From: Erodium maritimum
Taxonomy: Eukaryota > Streptophyta > Magnoliopsida > Geraniales > Geraniaceae
Reading direction: 5' to 3'
Assembly: GCA_963921825.1 (NCBI GenBank)
Contig: OY997588.1
Coordinates: 54,692,803-54,756,802 of the forward strand
Length of the DNA: 64,000 bases
This document shows positions 12,178 to 24,881 of the stretch, piece after piece. Within the stretch, counting starts at the first letter, position 1, and each line of letters starts with the position of its first letter. The position numbers and the translations under genes are program-made. The notes below the pieces were generated by a model, which was not told the origin of the DNA, ran no database searches, and saw only the letters and a program-made list of their open reading frames with translations.

Positions 12178-12712
12178 GTGAGGGTTGTGCTATGCCTTAT
12201 CGGTGTGACTAATGGAGTAGTTGTTCGGTCTCTGATTTGGGTGTCAGTTTTATTGGATACCTGGGTGTCACACTCGTTTGCTTCGTCGAGTGATGTTGAG
12301 ATGTTGGGGCTGAGTTTAGAGCCGTTGAATCCACCCCTACGTCTGGATACGCCGGTTGGGGGTTATGTGGTGTTGACTAGGGTCTGTCGTGCTGGCGGAG
12401 TTAGAAAAGCGAACCGATACAGGAGGTTCGAGAGAGGGCTCAAGAGACCGCGAGGTTCCGTGAGTTTCGGCAACGACTGAGCTTGTGTGTGTATCCATGG
12501 GAAGGATACTTACGACATGACAGCCTTTGACGTGATCCTTAGAAAGGATTGGCCGACGAAGTGCCGAGCCAATATCGACTGCTACAGGCGACGAGTGACA
12601 GTGTCAGCAGGCAACACGAAGGTGTCGTGTGTGCTGGGTAGTAAGAGCGGGGTTCTCCTGTCGGCATTGTCCGTAGTGGAGGAAGTATCGGTTGTGCAGA
12701 GACGAGATAGAT
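12178..12712 (+). pseudogene. Gypsy C aspartic protease remnant
   Basis: Two frames give [29 protein letters not shown] and then [29 protein letters not shown], which align with the protease of element B (LFDTGASNSFI..., [28 protein letters not shown]). The catalytic DTG has become DTW and the later GMDW has become RKDW. A frame change lies near 12480. The remnant ends at 12712, where a copia LTR starts. Confidence 0.85.
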
Positions 12713-14400
12713 TGTTAGTCTTAGTGCCCGTAGTTCAATCCTAAATGTCCAAATGTATATATCATCGTTAGCAATAAAATTAAAGCGGCTTTATATTACT
12801 TATGTGTTGGAGTAATATATCGATGTGTGCTCTGATCTATGCCCACCATGCGAATAGAACCATAGATCGAGATAGATCACACTCGATGGGTCCCTAGTCA
12901 ACAAAGCTTCACTAGAAGCGACTAGTATGAAAGACGGCTCTTTATGGCTTACGTTCTGTTAGTCATTGGAATGAGATTCCGGAGTCTGATCATAGATATC
13001 ATGTGGGACATGATATTGGACGACCCGCCCTGAATATGTGCCATAGATTAAGTCATGAACATATTCAGTGTTGTAGCTTATCATGTATCCTTAGACCAAG
13101 GAGTCTTTGTGATCGCTATGTAGTCAACAACTGAGTTTGACCTGAGCCTAACGTTGTCCGTAACAGGGCTTCCATAACGGCCAGGATTGGCTTGGGGACG
13201 GGCTACATGAGTGACACGAAAGACGGCTAAGGGATTTATCCCTCATACTAAGGTATGGGAAAGATATCGGTTCTCGGCCGCTTGATCGAGAGTGATTGGA
13301 AGAATAGCATGGCCATGCACATGATACTGGGTATCATATCTTCAGTCATCTCACATATCAAGGAACGGTGATTGAGAATAATAAGGATGACGGCTCTATG
13401 CCTTATCTCAATCAGGATATCAGAGATAAAAGGATAATGACAGGGACGACAGAAAGGTTAGAATCGATAGGGTCGATTCGTTATGTAATGTCGGGCAATA
13501 CTAAAGTCTCGTTAGTTGCCACTTAAATAGGATCAAGTAAAATGGGATTTTACGTTGATCTATTGACATGCATAAACCTAAGGGTCGCACCGGAGGATGA
13601 AACTCATTGACACATTTATGGAGAATGGCCAAAAGGGAGTTGTCTCGGGACATGACCAAAACTGGGTTTTGGGTCATGTGCCCGTAAGTGAATAGGACTT
13701 TACGGATCGAGACAAGGCTTGGAGTCTTGGGATTGATCGTGTCGGATAGTGTTGGACATTTCCGGTATGGAAGGCTTGGAGGCGATGAGCGAATCACGGG
13801 ACCTCGTTGGAAATGGCCACGGGCCATGTTCCAAGAGGCCCATGAAAGGCCCATGCAACCAAGGCCCATGGAACTAATTAATCAAGTCTTGATTAATTAG
13901 TACTAAGTAAGCAAGACAAGGATTAAGGTGTTGGTGATTCACCACCTAACCCAATCTTGTCTTGCCATACTTTGTCCTATTTACACCTTACTTGACACCA
14001 TACTTGTCCCATGCCTTTAGTTGGACAAGTATGGGTTTTGTTATGTTTAAGTCATCTTTTTTCAACATAACAAACACAAGACAAGAATAGGAAACACAAC
14101 TTCTCTCCCCCTTCCCTTGCAATTTCGGGTTTGGCAAGCTCCCACCTCCATTTTTGTGTTCTTGAGTCCTCAAAGAGAAGAACTACGTGGCTTTGATTCC
14201 CATGTGGATTCGTAGGCGTCTTGGAGACTCAAGCCAATCATTCGTTACCCGGTGTTCTTGTTTTGGTAAGAACTAGTGCTGAATTTTTCTCTTGTGAATC
14301 CATTCTTTGTTAGTTGTTTCATGGTTTTAATCGTCTCTTGGTTTTCCTTGATTTTCCGCTGCGAGTTGGTTCATCTCCAACCCTACCTCGAGACCCAACA
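12713..14400 (+). mobile_element. Copia LTR without matching TSD
   Basis: A full 1,688-bp LTR of the 2857-4545 family (TGTTAGTC...CCCAACA). The left flank is TAGAT and the right flank AAACA, with no PBS on the right and no PPT on the left. Gypsy C stops at its left edge and does not resume at its right edge. The simplest reading is an LTR produced by recombination between two separate insertions, with loss of the DNA between them, including the rest of gypsy C. Confidence 0.9.
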
Positions 14401-14809
14401 AAACATACATTAAGTTCAGCGTACATATATAACTGAAAATTAAAAAACATGCAGTTGTAAAAACATATATACAAAAACATACATTAAGATTAACTTATTC
14501 ATACAAATGCAGTTGTAAAAACAACATTAGTGCACGGTTAACAATTTGTGTTTTTGCTTGTACATGTCTTTTCTTGCTTCAAAACATATTCAATATGGTA
14601 CTTGATAGATAGATCTTGAAAAAAGAAAAAAATTGGCCCAAGAAAAAATTAAATCGGAGTTCAAACGAAACGGGAAAAATCAAAATAAGAAACTTGGTGA
14701 AAAAAAATAAAAAAAATTTCAGCCTTGCCTTATGCGATTACACGCGATTCCAAGGCTAGGATGGATTCGTATTTCGCAAAAAATTAACATGGTCGTACCT
14801 GAATGTTAT

Positions 14810-14884
<75 letters not shown>

Positions 14885-15423
14885 GTACATGTTAGTATAT
14901 ATTTTTAAGTATGAAAAATTACATTTTATATTTTATTTACATATATTATATTTATTAATAATTAAAAAAAATTATAAATACAAATCCTCCTAGGCCCGTC
15001 TAGGTCCCAACTAATCCCCGCCTAACTCCTAGGAGTATCTGTCGCCCGACTAACGCCTAACGCCTTTTACAACCTTGATATTGATAGTGGTACGCAAGGT
15101 GGAGGGGGTGAGTGTTGTGGCTGGCAGGCTGATTCACGGAACCTTTGGTTCGGGGATTAGTGGTGACACATAAGCTGCAAAAATGAAATAGAAGAGAAGC
15201 CTTTTGCAGTTACATATATTTGTTCCTAAAAGAGTAGATTACTTTCTAATAATCAGTCTAAAGAAATCAAATATAAGTCACTTCTTAACGTAAAAACCGT
15301 GTGAATCAATCAATGCCATCCAATTTAAGAACAAATGAATGAGATGGAATTGATTTGTTGACTGCAAAAATACAAGACTTTTTGGTAAGTGGTAGGGGTT
15401 TACCCTTAAAACTATCGTGTTAT
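14401..15423. other. AT-rich spacer, no gene recognised
   Basis: Non-coding. It contains a short direct repeat (ACATACATTAAG...ATGCAGTTGTAAAAACA twice, 14403-14522), an extra copy of the foldback arm (about 14574-14708) and the TA tract at 14812. Nothing protein-coding is visible on either strand. Confidence 0.5.
14812..14882. repeat. (TA)n microsatellite
   Basis: About 35 uninterrupted TA dinucleotides, a simple repeat prone to length variation and assembly error. Confidence 0.99.
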
Positions 15424-16353
15424 ATTTTTTTACCAATTCACTAATTTATTTTTTTCCGTTTCGTTTGAACTCTGATCGGCTTCAAACTTGCGCCAATATT
15501 TTTGTTTTTTCAAGGGCTTTCTATCAAGATCAGTGATGAATATGTTTTGAAGCACGATTTTTTTGGGGGCTGATTTAAAAAAAAATATATCCGTGTAATT
15601 TTTATCAACACTTTACACTGGTTTTATCAACATTTTACACTAGTTTTATCAACACTAAACACTAGTCTTATCAGCTCATTTTCCAAAACCGAACATGTTT
15701 TTTTATGAACACTAAACACTAGTTTTATCAATACTAAACGCTATGTTTAGCACCCCCGTCACATGTTTTTATCAACACTATTTTGGGGATGATTTAAAAA
15801 AAACTATATTTGGGTAATTTTTATCAACACTTTACACTAGTTTTATCAACACTAAACACTAGTTTTATCACCTCGTTTTCCAAAAACCGAACATGTTTTT
15901 TTTTATCGCCTCATCACATGTTTTTTATGAATATTAAGCACTAGTTTTATCAATAACAAACACTATATTTATCATTAAATTACATGTGTTTTATCACCAC
16001 GTCACATGTTTTTTATCAACACTAAACTCTAGTTTATCATTCTTATTACCAAAATTGAACATGATTTTTATAACCTCATTACTTTTTTTTTATCAGCTTA
16101 GTACATGTTTTTATCAACATTTTAGCATCAATTTGATCACACCGATATAAAACATTTATTAGTGAAGATTTATCAATACTCAACATAATTTTTTTATCAC
16201 CCCGATATAAATTTTTATTTTCGTGCTTCAAAATATATTCAATATGCCACTTGATAGATAGCCCTTGGAAAAGAAAAATATTGACGTAAGTTTGAAGCTA
16301 ATCGGAGTTCAAATGAATCGGGAAATATTAAATTAGTGAATTGGTGAAAAAAA
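15424..16353. mobile_element. Foldback-like element with about 130-bp inverted arms
   Basis: The left arm (15424-15556, ACCAATTCACTAATTTA ... TTGAAGCACGA) is the imperfect reverse complement of the right arm (16221-16353, TCGTGCTTCAAA ... TAAATTAGTGAATTGGT). Between them is a degenerate array of 20-25 bp units built on TTTATCAACACTAAACACTAG. There is no ORF. A third arm copy, in the orientation of the right arm, lies at about 14574-14708. No clean TSD was found. Long arms plus a repetitive core suggest a non-autonomous foldback or MULE-type element. Confidence 0.6.
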
Positions 16354-16569
16354 TGGATATTTGTCCACATGGCACCATGTTATTACGATTATGCTCTTGA
16401 TTGTGAGAAAGAATGAAGTGGCGTGAATTTTGGATGAGATTGGGGTGATGATGTGTGATCATGGTGAATGTTGGATCTTAAGAGTGTGTGACTAGAATGA
16501 GTTCACACAACTTTTAAGATAAGAGGGGTTTTTTTTGAGCGAATGGTGCAATTTTATAACTTGAAATTG

Positions 16570-17400
16570 ATTACATTATCGTGCCTCAAGGAACAGGCTC
16601 CCCGACCACCAAAAGGTCAGTACTAGCGAACAATGGTTCACTGATCCTTTTAATATCAGAACCATCATAGACAGTATTTTGACGTTCGTTGGGCAATGAG
16701 ATCCTTTGAATATCAGAACCGTTAGAGACGGTATTTTGACGCTCCTTGGGCACTGAAAGAAGACGGTGAGGGGGAACGGGGTACCGGAGATCCTACGGGA
16801 CCTGGATGGTAATGGTGATGGTGGGAGGAAAAGCATCGTTTTGGTTGGGCCAGTCCTTCATGCTCCCCTCACTGGAGAACTCCTTGATTCTCTGATCGAT
16901 ATGCATTGATCCTATAGAGGCAAACTCAAACAACATAAAAAAGACCTTTTCGATTAGCCAGAGCCATAATCGTGAAATGGGACGAGGCGGTTGCGGCGGC
17001 GGAGGCCGAGGAGAAGGACGCGCCGGCTGCGGCAGAACCGATTGCTTCGACTTCAGGGACGTCTCTAGGGATGGCGGCGACATTAGAGGCGGCGACAACA
17101 GCATGGGCGGAGGTGGCTTCAAGGACGGCGAAGACATCATCAGAGACGGCGGCTGCAGAGACGGAAACCCCTGAGGTAGAGGGGAGACCAAAATAGATCG
17201 GGAGATGCTCCATTGGTGGCAGGAGACGGCCAATGTCGCGGTGTCTAAAGACGGCTTGAAAGAAACCCTAGCAGAAAAAAGCTTCGTAGGATCCAAAGGG
17301 AAAGAGCAAAGGGGAGGTTGAGAAGAAGAGAGAAGAAGAACCATGGCATATGCTATGGCAATTGCCATAGCCATAGCCATAGAGGTGCGGACGGTGGCAA
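16570..17400 (-). other. Unrecognised GC-rich segment, possible gene remnant
   Basis: Locally GC-richer than its surroundings, with overlapping open frames on both strands. The longest (17380 to 16793, minus, 195 codons) starts with an Ala/Met-rich hydrophobic stretch (MAMAMAIAIAYAM) followed by a Ser/Pro-rich region, loosely like an organelle-targeting leader. Downstream on the same strand, a 16-codon motif is duplicated (SVPKERQNTVSNGSD / SLPNERQNTVYDGSD in another frame, 16625-16765). No family is recognised and the frames do not agree, so it is either a decayed gene or non-coding DNA. No function is proposed. Confidence 0.25.
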
Positions 17401-18059
17401 AGCTCTCAAAACCCTCGCAGACCCGAAAAGTTTACATAACTTTCTAATAGATTGACTAATTCTGAAAAATCTTCTATTTTCTTTTCTCTCCTCAAGGTCT
17501 CATAATAGTCAACCACTCGTGATTTCTCTTGGCTAAGATTTTAGCGGGTTTTTTATTAGATTTTTCCTCTGAATCAATAACCCATGTTTTTAGAAGACTA
17601 AATAATAAAATAAATTTTAAATTATACATATTAATTAATATTTTTAAATCTTCGTTATCAATTTTTTTGAATCAATAATGTATAGGAGTTTGTAGTTTGT
17701 ATAGTTAAGGGTTCGTAGTGATAACTATCCTTTTTTTTTCTGAATTGTGAACGAAACTTTACTAAAAGTCTACAACTAAAATATTTTGGAGTGGACCCAG
17801 GATTAAGGTTCATTGCCACCCCCGTATAGTCTCCTAAAGAGTAGCTATGGAAAGCTAGTGGGTCGCTTCATTTGTTGTCCATTTAACAAATTCGAGTTGT
17901 ACGCTCTCAATTTTTGACATAAGACCAATAAATCATTAATTGTCTGGCCTAATAGAGAGAAAAAAGTCACTCCCCCGTTGATGAAAGCATCCATTACCTG
18001 GTAGTTGCTCTTGATCCTCGTCCTCGGACACGTATTTTGAACCAACCACTATAGATTAT
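17401..18059. other. AT-rich spacer, nothing recognised
   Basis: No ORF with family features, no repeat structure beyond simple AT-richness, no RNA gene seen. Confidence 0.4.
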
Positions 18060-18927
18060 TCTTGATGGCCTTTGTTTTTACCAGAGTCGAAATCTCTATT
18101 TAAGAGAGTGGTATGTGCGATCTATAATTTGGGGATGGAAGATTAGGATTCGTCGAGGGTTGTTGTACCCGGGAACTCTTTCTCTCTGGGTCACATCGTC
18201 ACCTTAACACGGATCTGGGATTTTTGGGAATTCTTTACAATTAGGGAGTTCAATGGAAGTTGGGTTATGGATTCTGGTTTTCTATCTAGAATGATGTGTG
18301 GATTGGGTCAATTTCTCTTAGGGAACGTTACCCTAAACTTTATGTTTCTTCTTCAGATAAGTTTTAAAAGGTGGATCGTTTTTGGATCTCGGGTCAGTGG
18401 AAGGTGTGTTATAGGAGGGATTTGAGGTCGTTGGATGATGACAAAGGCATGGAATTGATGGGAGTTTTGGAGGATATTCGGGTCGGAATGAAAGTGGGGA
18501 TTTCTTTGGTGTGGGCAAAGTCGGATGCTGCATTCACAGTTCCAACATTTTATGTCGCTTTGGACGAATATGATGGTGGCTTTCAAGGAAAGAAGTGGGC
18601 TTGTATTTTATGGGTGGAACGGTTACCTCCTAGATGCCGTGTTTTTTGTGTGGCTGGCGGCCTACTATGTCATTCTGATCGTAGATTTTATGGAGGGATG
18701 GGGTGTGCATGTTTTTTTGAATGGTATGTTGTGCTTCTTTTGTAAGTCTAAGTTTGAGACCGTATATCATTTATTGTGCACTATGAGTTCTCTTGGATGG
18801 TCCGGGAGAGGATTCTTCAGTGGTGGGGGATTATGGATCCATTCCCTCGTGAAGTAGCCCAGGTTGTTCTTTGGTGACGAAGTTTGGGCTCTTCTGTGTG
18901 GTTGTCAGGTTGGGTGTCTGTTGGCTA
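18060..18927 (+). pseudogene. LINE ORF2 C-terminal remnant, 5' half (split by gypsy A)
   Basis: Degenerate in several frames but clearly plant LINE: an FWN...SWVMDSGFL lead, FFVWLAA at about 18640 and the zf-RVT zinc motif GMLCFFCKSKFETVYHLLC (about 18720-18780). The text continues at 40543 after the 21.6-kb gypsy A insertion, in LWLIRNGVAFNQ, the usual W-x-I-x-x-R-N tail. Stops and frame shifts make it non-functional. It is the target site of the gypsy nest and so the oldest identifiable layer here. Confidence 0.75.
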
Positions 18928-20708
18928 TGTAATAACCACTCCCGATCAACGCCAGCCAAACCTGCGAAAAACATGAAAATTTAAAATTTTTGGTCAAGCA
19001 CGTAATTAAACCTAAAATTGACTCTGAGGGTCATATCGGACGTAAGTTGACCTCGATATCGACCAAAGTGAGTTCCGGGGGACTCAGGACAACTTTCTGA
19101 CCAATTTGGGAAATGTTGACTTTTCGTTGGAAAAGTCAACCGAGCGACGTTTTGGTCCATTCGAGGACCGTTTTGGATCCAAAAAGCTTAGTCGTGGTCG
19201 CAGCGGTCTTAGTTGAGCCGTTTCCTTTTAGCCCGTGAAGTTTCGTAATTTCTTGGAAAAAGTGCCCGTTCGGGGCCCGAAACGTCCGAATTTCGCGAAT
19301 CTGATTGGAAAATATCTAGAAGATATTTTTTCAAAAAGGTGTGGGACCCACTTGACACTTGTCAAATAAGTGGTGGTATTAGGTTTATTGGACAAAACAA
19401 GACAAGACTATTGATGGTTAGTTTTGCAATTTAAGTATTATATTTGATTTTTTAAAACAAAACAAAAGGATGCCAAATGAGATGTCTCGGCAAAGTTAGA
19501 TGAAAATGAGAGTTTTAGAGAGAGAAAGTGGAGAGAGGAAAGAGAAGGAGAAAAGGGAGAAAAAGAGAAGAAAGTTTGGGGGTTTTGTCATTTCTCGATC
19601 ATCCGACCGGTGGATCGTCTCAACGATAGAAGAATCGAGTTCACACCGTCATTCTCTACGGTGAGCACCTAAACGATTTTCGTTTTGTTAAGTTCGAATT
19701 TTAGGGTTTGAGTTTAAACGATTCAAATATGGTTGGGTTTTGGTTAGAATTGTTTTAAAGATGAATGGTTGAGGTTTGAGGTTCGTTAGGAACGTTTTGG
19801 GGAAAAAAGGGAATTTTGCCATTGTGGCCGTGTGGGGTCCACATGCCCGGGTATCGGGTTTTCGTGGTAGGGTGGTTTAGGACGTTCTCCAAGTCGTTAA
19901 TCCACACCCGGGTCGAAATTTGGAATTAAATTGTGAAAGTTAGAATTTCGGGTTTAGTAACTTTAAACGCGAATTAAATCGCTCGGAAGTCGGAAATTGA
20001 TTCCGTCGATTGCGTTGGAACCCTTGAATTATTCTAAGACCGTAGAAACGAAAACGGGAATTTTCGGAGCCCCGGAAGGGCGTTTCCAAAACCCGGGCAG
20101 ATTCGCCATGTCGGGCGAATCGGGCCTTTCCGGGTCCAATATCGACAATGTCGAGTAATCGGGGAGTTTGGGAGTGATCGACATTGTCGGGGTTACTTTT
20201 GGGCGTCAGGTTTATTAAAATTCAGCATTATGCATGCAAGCTTAAAAGCGTTTAAAATTGTGTTCTTTTAGATCGTGTTGCGGACCGAGGCAAAGGAAAG
20301 CTAGGCGAGTGACGGAGATCACGCCGGGGCTTATTTGGGCACTTTTGGAGAACACGCACGAGGTAGGGAAAAGTAGCCGGATCTCGGCCCTGACTAGGGA
20401 AAGTTAACAGTAGAATTGCATGTGACACCGGGGTGTCGTGGGTTAAGTAGGTTTATCGAATATTAGAAAGGCATGATACGGGAACGTAGCGAATATTAGA
20501 AAAGCATGTGACACTTAGTAGTGTCGTAGGAGCAGAGAACTTATCGATGTTAGAATTACTGGAGGCATATGACCATGCCCGGAGGTTGATTGTGAACTTA
20601 TCGATATTAGGAGTACTGGAGGCATATGACCATGCCCGGAGGTTGATTGTGAAACTGTTGATATTAGGACTGTTGGAGGCATCGGTTATGCCGGAGGTTT
20701 AATGTGTT

Positions 20709-21170
20709 TTTGTGTCTTGAGTGACCATGAGAGCCCGTGTTTTACTGTTGGTATCTTGGGTGGCCATGAGTGCCCGTGGGGTTGTTGAACTCGTGTCTTT
20801 ATTGTTGGTGTGTCTTGGGAGGTCGTGAGTGCCCGTGGGGTTGTTGAACCCGTGTCTTTATTGTTGGTGTGTCTTGGGAGGCCGTGTGCGCCCGTGGGGT
20901 TGTTGACCCCGTGAGTTATGGTTGATGTGTCTTGGGAGGCCGTGAGTGCCCGTGGGGTTGTTGAGCCCGTGAGATATAGTTGGTGTGTCTTAGGAGGCCG
21001 TGAGTGCCCGTGGGGTTGTTGAGCCCGTGAGTTATGGTTGGTGTGTCTTGGGAGGCTGTGAGTGCCCGTGGGGTTGTTGAGCCCGTGAGTTATGGTTGGT
21101 GTGTCTTGGGAGGCCGTGAGTACCCGTGGGTTGTTGAGTCCGTGTTTTACCGTTGGTGTCTTGGGTGGCC
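20709..21170 (+). repeat. Minisatellite in gypsy A 5' LTR (about 58 bp unit)
   Basis: Seven to eight units around GTGTCTTGGGAGGCCGTGAG and GGGGTTGTTGAGCCCGTGAG. It explains small ORFs in this stretch. The matching array in the 3' LTR is at 39040-39460. Confidence 0.9.
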
Positions 21171-21246
21171 ATGTTTTACCTTTGCTGGTGATTGTGATTG
21201 TGCTTGCCCGAGGTTAGTGACCCGACTGTGTGTCGGGAAGTGGTGC

Positions 21247-21481
21247 GAGTTCCGGTAGGTTACGAGCATTCTTTGGCTGGCCTAACCAAGTTCGAGTCCC
21301 GGTAGGTTACGAGCATTCTTTGGCTGGCCTAACCAAGTTCGAGTCCCGGTAGGTTACGAGCATTCTTTGGCTGGCCTAACCAAGTTCGAGTCCCGGTAGG
21401 TTACTCGCATTCTTTGGCTGGCCTAACCAAGTTCGAGTCTCGGTAGGTTGTGAGCATTCTTTGGCTAGCCTGATCCGTGTT
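21247..21481 (+). repeat. 47-bp tandem repeat in gypsy A 5' LTR
   Basis: Five nearly identical 47-bp units (GAGTCCCGGTAGGTTACGAG ... CTAACCAAGTTC). The same array occurs in the 3' LTR at about 39550-39795, with one unit more. Elements B, C and D lack it, so it arose in the A lineage. Confidence 0.92.
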
Positions 21482-21961
21482 CGTGTCGTTGGAGGAGGTC
21501 GTCAATGGTTGTGTCGGGTTTACTTTACGAGTTTGAGGTTGAGTCTGTTGAGGAAGGTAACGGGTTGTGAGTGTGACAGGTCGACCGCCTGGCCTGAGTG
21601 GTTCGGCAAAGCGTTGTGATCTTGTTTGGTGTGCGATCCTTTGTGATCTTGTTTGGTGTGCGATCCTTTGTGATCTTGGGTGTGCGTGGTGGTCTTTTGA
21701 GCCCTTGGAAGAGGTCGTGATCGTTGTGTCGGGTCTATTTTACGTGTCCGAGTGTTGAGTCGGCTGAGGAAAGTATCAGTGTGTGGTGTCGGTCGGGTTA
21801 CTTGAGTTTGGGGATGGTGATCCTCGGTGTTGAGTTGGTTGTTGGTGTTACCGGCTTTGTCTGCTGATTATGCCGTAGTCAGTCTGTTATCCGTGGTGGT
21901 GAGCGAACGCTCACCCCTAGCTGCTTTTCCTACAGGTACCGGTCGCAGGTTGGACTAGGGG

Positions 21962-24881
21962 TGTCACGCCCCAATTTCAGTAAACCGAACCCGGGACTCG
22001 AACATTTAAAAACATAAAACACTTGAAACCTGTTTGAATAAAAACTCAGGATTTTCCATTTAGTTATCAAAAATAATAGGATTTACAATACAAAAACGTC
22101 CCAACAAGTGGACAAGGTACAATATCTGTCACTAGACTCAACAAAATAAGGACCAGACTCCGCTCCTAGCTCCACAAGCTTCAAGAGCTAACCTAGTCTG
22201 TCCGATGATCAGTACATGTAGGAAAAGCAGCTAGGGGTGAGCGTTCGCTCACCACCACGAATAACAGACTGACTATGGCATAATTAGCAGATAAAGTCAG
22301 TAACACCAAAACCAAACCCAACACCGGGACTACAGTCCCCAACTCAAGTACTCAACTGACCCACAACCCGTTACTTTCCTCAACAGACTCAATACTTGAT
22401 AAATTAAAGTAGACCCGACGCAACTATCGACGACCTCCTCCAAGGACACGGCAAAAGACTACACAACACCAAACAAGATCACAAAGGATCGCACACCAGC
22501 TGCTCAGTAACCAATCTCAAACCAGGTCAAGGATCGACCTATCGCAATTCCTCGACACGAAGTCGGATCAGGCTGTCGACCTATCGCAATTCATCGACAC
22601 TAAGTCGGATCAGGCTGTCGACCTATCGCAGTTCATCGACACTAAGTCGGATCAGGCTGTCGACCTATCGCAATTCATCGACACTAAGTCGGATCAGGCT
22701 GTCGACCTTTCGAACTCACAACTTCAGGTAACCACAATAACAATCACAGGCAAGTTCAAACACACAGGCACTCAAGGCCACTCAAGACACCTCAACAGTC
22801 AAGACTCGGGTTCAACAACCCCCACGGGCACTCACGGCCACCCAAGACACCTCAACAGTCAAGACTCGGGTTCAACAACCCCCACGGGCACTCACGGCCT
22901 CCCATGACACACCAACGGTCAAGACTCGGGTTCAACGACCCCACGGGCACTCACGGCCACTCAAGACATACCAACAGTCAAGACTCGGGCTCAACAACCC
23001 CACGACACTCACGGCCACCTCAAAACACCAACAGTAAAACACGGGCACTCACGGCCACCCAAGACACCAATTTAACTAACACGGGCTCTCATAGCCACCC
23101 AAGACACCAACAATCAAATACGGGCTCTCATGGCCACCCAAGACAGAATTTAAACAGTTAACCTCCGGGCATGGTCATATGCCTCCAGTAATTCTAATAT
23201 CGCTAAGTTCTCTGTTCCTACGACACTACTAGGTGTCACATGCTTTTCTCATAAACGCTACAATCCTGTAACATGCCTTTCTAATATTTAAATAAACCTA
23301 CTCAACCCACGACACCCCGGTGTCACATGCAATTCTACTGTTAACTTTCCCTAATCAGGGCCGAGATCCGGCTACTTTTCCCTACCTCGTAAAAAACTCC
23401 AAAAGCGCTCCACTAAACCTCGATGTGATCTCAGTCACTCGCCGAGCTTCCCTTTGCCTCGGTCCGTAACACGATCTAAAAGAACACAAAATTAAGACAC
23501 TTTTAAACTATTACGAAAAACCCGAAATTCAATAAACTTAACGCCCAAACGTAACCCCGATAATGCCGATCAGTCTCAAACTTCCCAATTACTCGACATT
23601 GTCGATAAAGGACCCGTAAAGGCCCGATTCGCCTGACATGGTGAATCTGCCCGGGTTTTATAAAAGGCCTTCCGGGGCTCCAAAAGCCCCCGTTTTCGTT
23701 TCTACGGTCCTAGAATAGTTCAAGGAGCCCAATGCACTTGACGGAATCGAATTCCGACTTCCGATTCAATTAATTAACGTTTAAAGTTTCTAAAACCCGT
23801 TAATTACAACTTCTCCAATTTAATTCCAAATTTCGATTCGGTTAAGGATAATTGGTCCGGGGAACGTTTTAAACCTCCCCAACACTAAACCCGATCACCC
23901 GAGCACGTGGGCCCCACCCGGCCCACTTGGCCATGGGCCCTAGGGTTCCAATGGGGCTCGGCCACCATGGTGGTGGCCGACCCTAGGTCCGGCCAGCCAC
24001 CCCCTATTGTGGCCGGCCGCCCCCTAAGGTGGCCGGAGCTCCTCCCGAGCTCCCGGTCGCCGGAAAACGTTCAATCAAACCTCCAAACACCTCTAAAACG
24101 TCTCCAACACTTCCCCAACCCAATACAACCCTAACCCATAGTTTTACACAAAACCCTAACTTTCAAAAGTTAACAAAACGACGATCGGTTTAGGTCTTAC
24201 CAACGAGGAAGACGAGGGGAAGAAGTTTGCTTCTTGCCTTGAAACGATCCAATGGTTGAAGACGTGAATAGTGCCACTAACCCTAACTTCTCTCTCTTTT
24301 CTCTCTTCTTCTCCTTCTCTCTCTAAAACTCTCTTCTTTTTCGCAAACTAACACATTTTTCCTTTTTTTTCTTTTTGATTAAGTGTGGCCGGCCACCCTT
24401 CTTGTCCCCTCTAGTTTCCCTCTAAAACTAACAGCACCACAGTTAGGACAAGTGTCAAGGTGGGTCCCACACCTTTTGGAAAATATCTACTTGATATTTT
24501 CTAATCATATTCGCGAAAATCGGACGTTTCGCGCCCCGAACGGGCACTTTTCCCAAGAAATTACAAAACTTGACGGGCTACAAGGAAACGGCTCAAATAA
24601 GACCGTTGCGACGACGACTAAGATTTTTGGTTCCAAAACGGTCCACGAATGGACCAAAACGTCGCTCGGTTGACTTTTCCAGCGAAAAGTCAACATTTCC
24701 CAAAATGATCAAAAAGTTGCCCTGAGTCCCCCGGAAGTCATTTTGGTCGATAACGGGGTCAACTTAAGTCCGGTATGATACTCGGGGTCAATTTAGGTTA
24801 TGTTAAGTGTTTGTCTCAAAAAATTTAAATTTTCCTGTTTTTAGTAGGTTTGACTGTCGTTGACCGGAAGTGGTTATTACA
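21962..24881 (-). repeat. Gypsy B 3' LTR (2,920 bp)
   Basis: Reads TGTCACGCCCC... to ...GTGGTTATTACA on the plus strand, the reverse complement of TGTAATAACC...GGGCGTGACA. It differs from the 5' LTR by substitutions and by indels, for example an extra stretch of about 35 bp near 23500-23550 and an extra GC-rich piece near 24010-24030. It contains a 42-bp tandem repeat (about 22541-22712) and the 55-60 bp minisatellite (about 22745-23150). Confidence 0.95.
22541..22712 (-). repeat. 42-bp tandem repeat in gypsy B LTR
   Basis: Four units with the core CGACACTAAGTCGGATCAGG. The 5' LTR copy has about five units (31597-31815), where it produces a spurious 186-codon ORF of repeated SQFIDTKSDQAVDL. 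Confidence 0.92.

Larger units (their letters stand above)
8815..12712 (+). mobile_element. Gypsy element 'C': 5' LTR + leader + protease remnant, 3'-truncated
   Basis: A Ty3/gypsy element in plus orientation: LTR from TGTAATAACCACTCCCGG to GGGGCGTGACA (8815-10690), PBS, a long non-coding leader, then a protease remnant that stops abruptly at the copia LTR beginning at 12713. RT, integrase and the 3' LTR are absent. Gag is also absent: the leader joins directly to protease sequence, exactly as in element A (34146-37264), so the two share a deletion derivative structure. Its LTR is 1.88 kb against about 3.27 kb in A, because roughly 0.9 kb near the LTR 5' end is missing after position 8885. 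Confidence 0.9.

Noticed and set aside
18371..18857. Two overlapping ORFs as possible membrane protein genes
   Set aside because: Explained as frame fragments of the LINE ORF2 tail with the zf-RVT motif.
21247..21481. Regular direct repeats resembling a CRISPR array
   Set aside because: Contiguous 47-bp tandem units without unique spacers, in a plant retrotransposon LTR.
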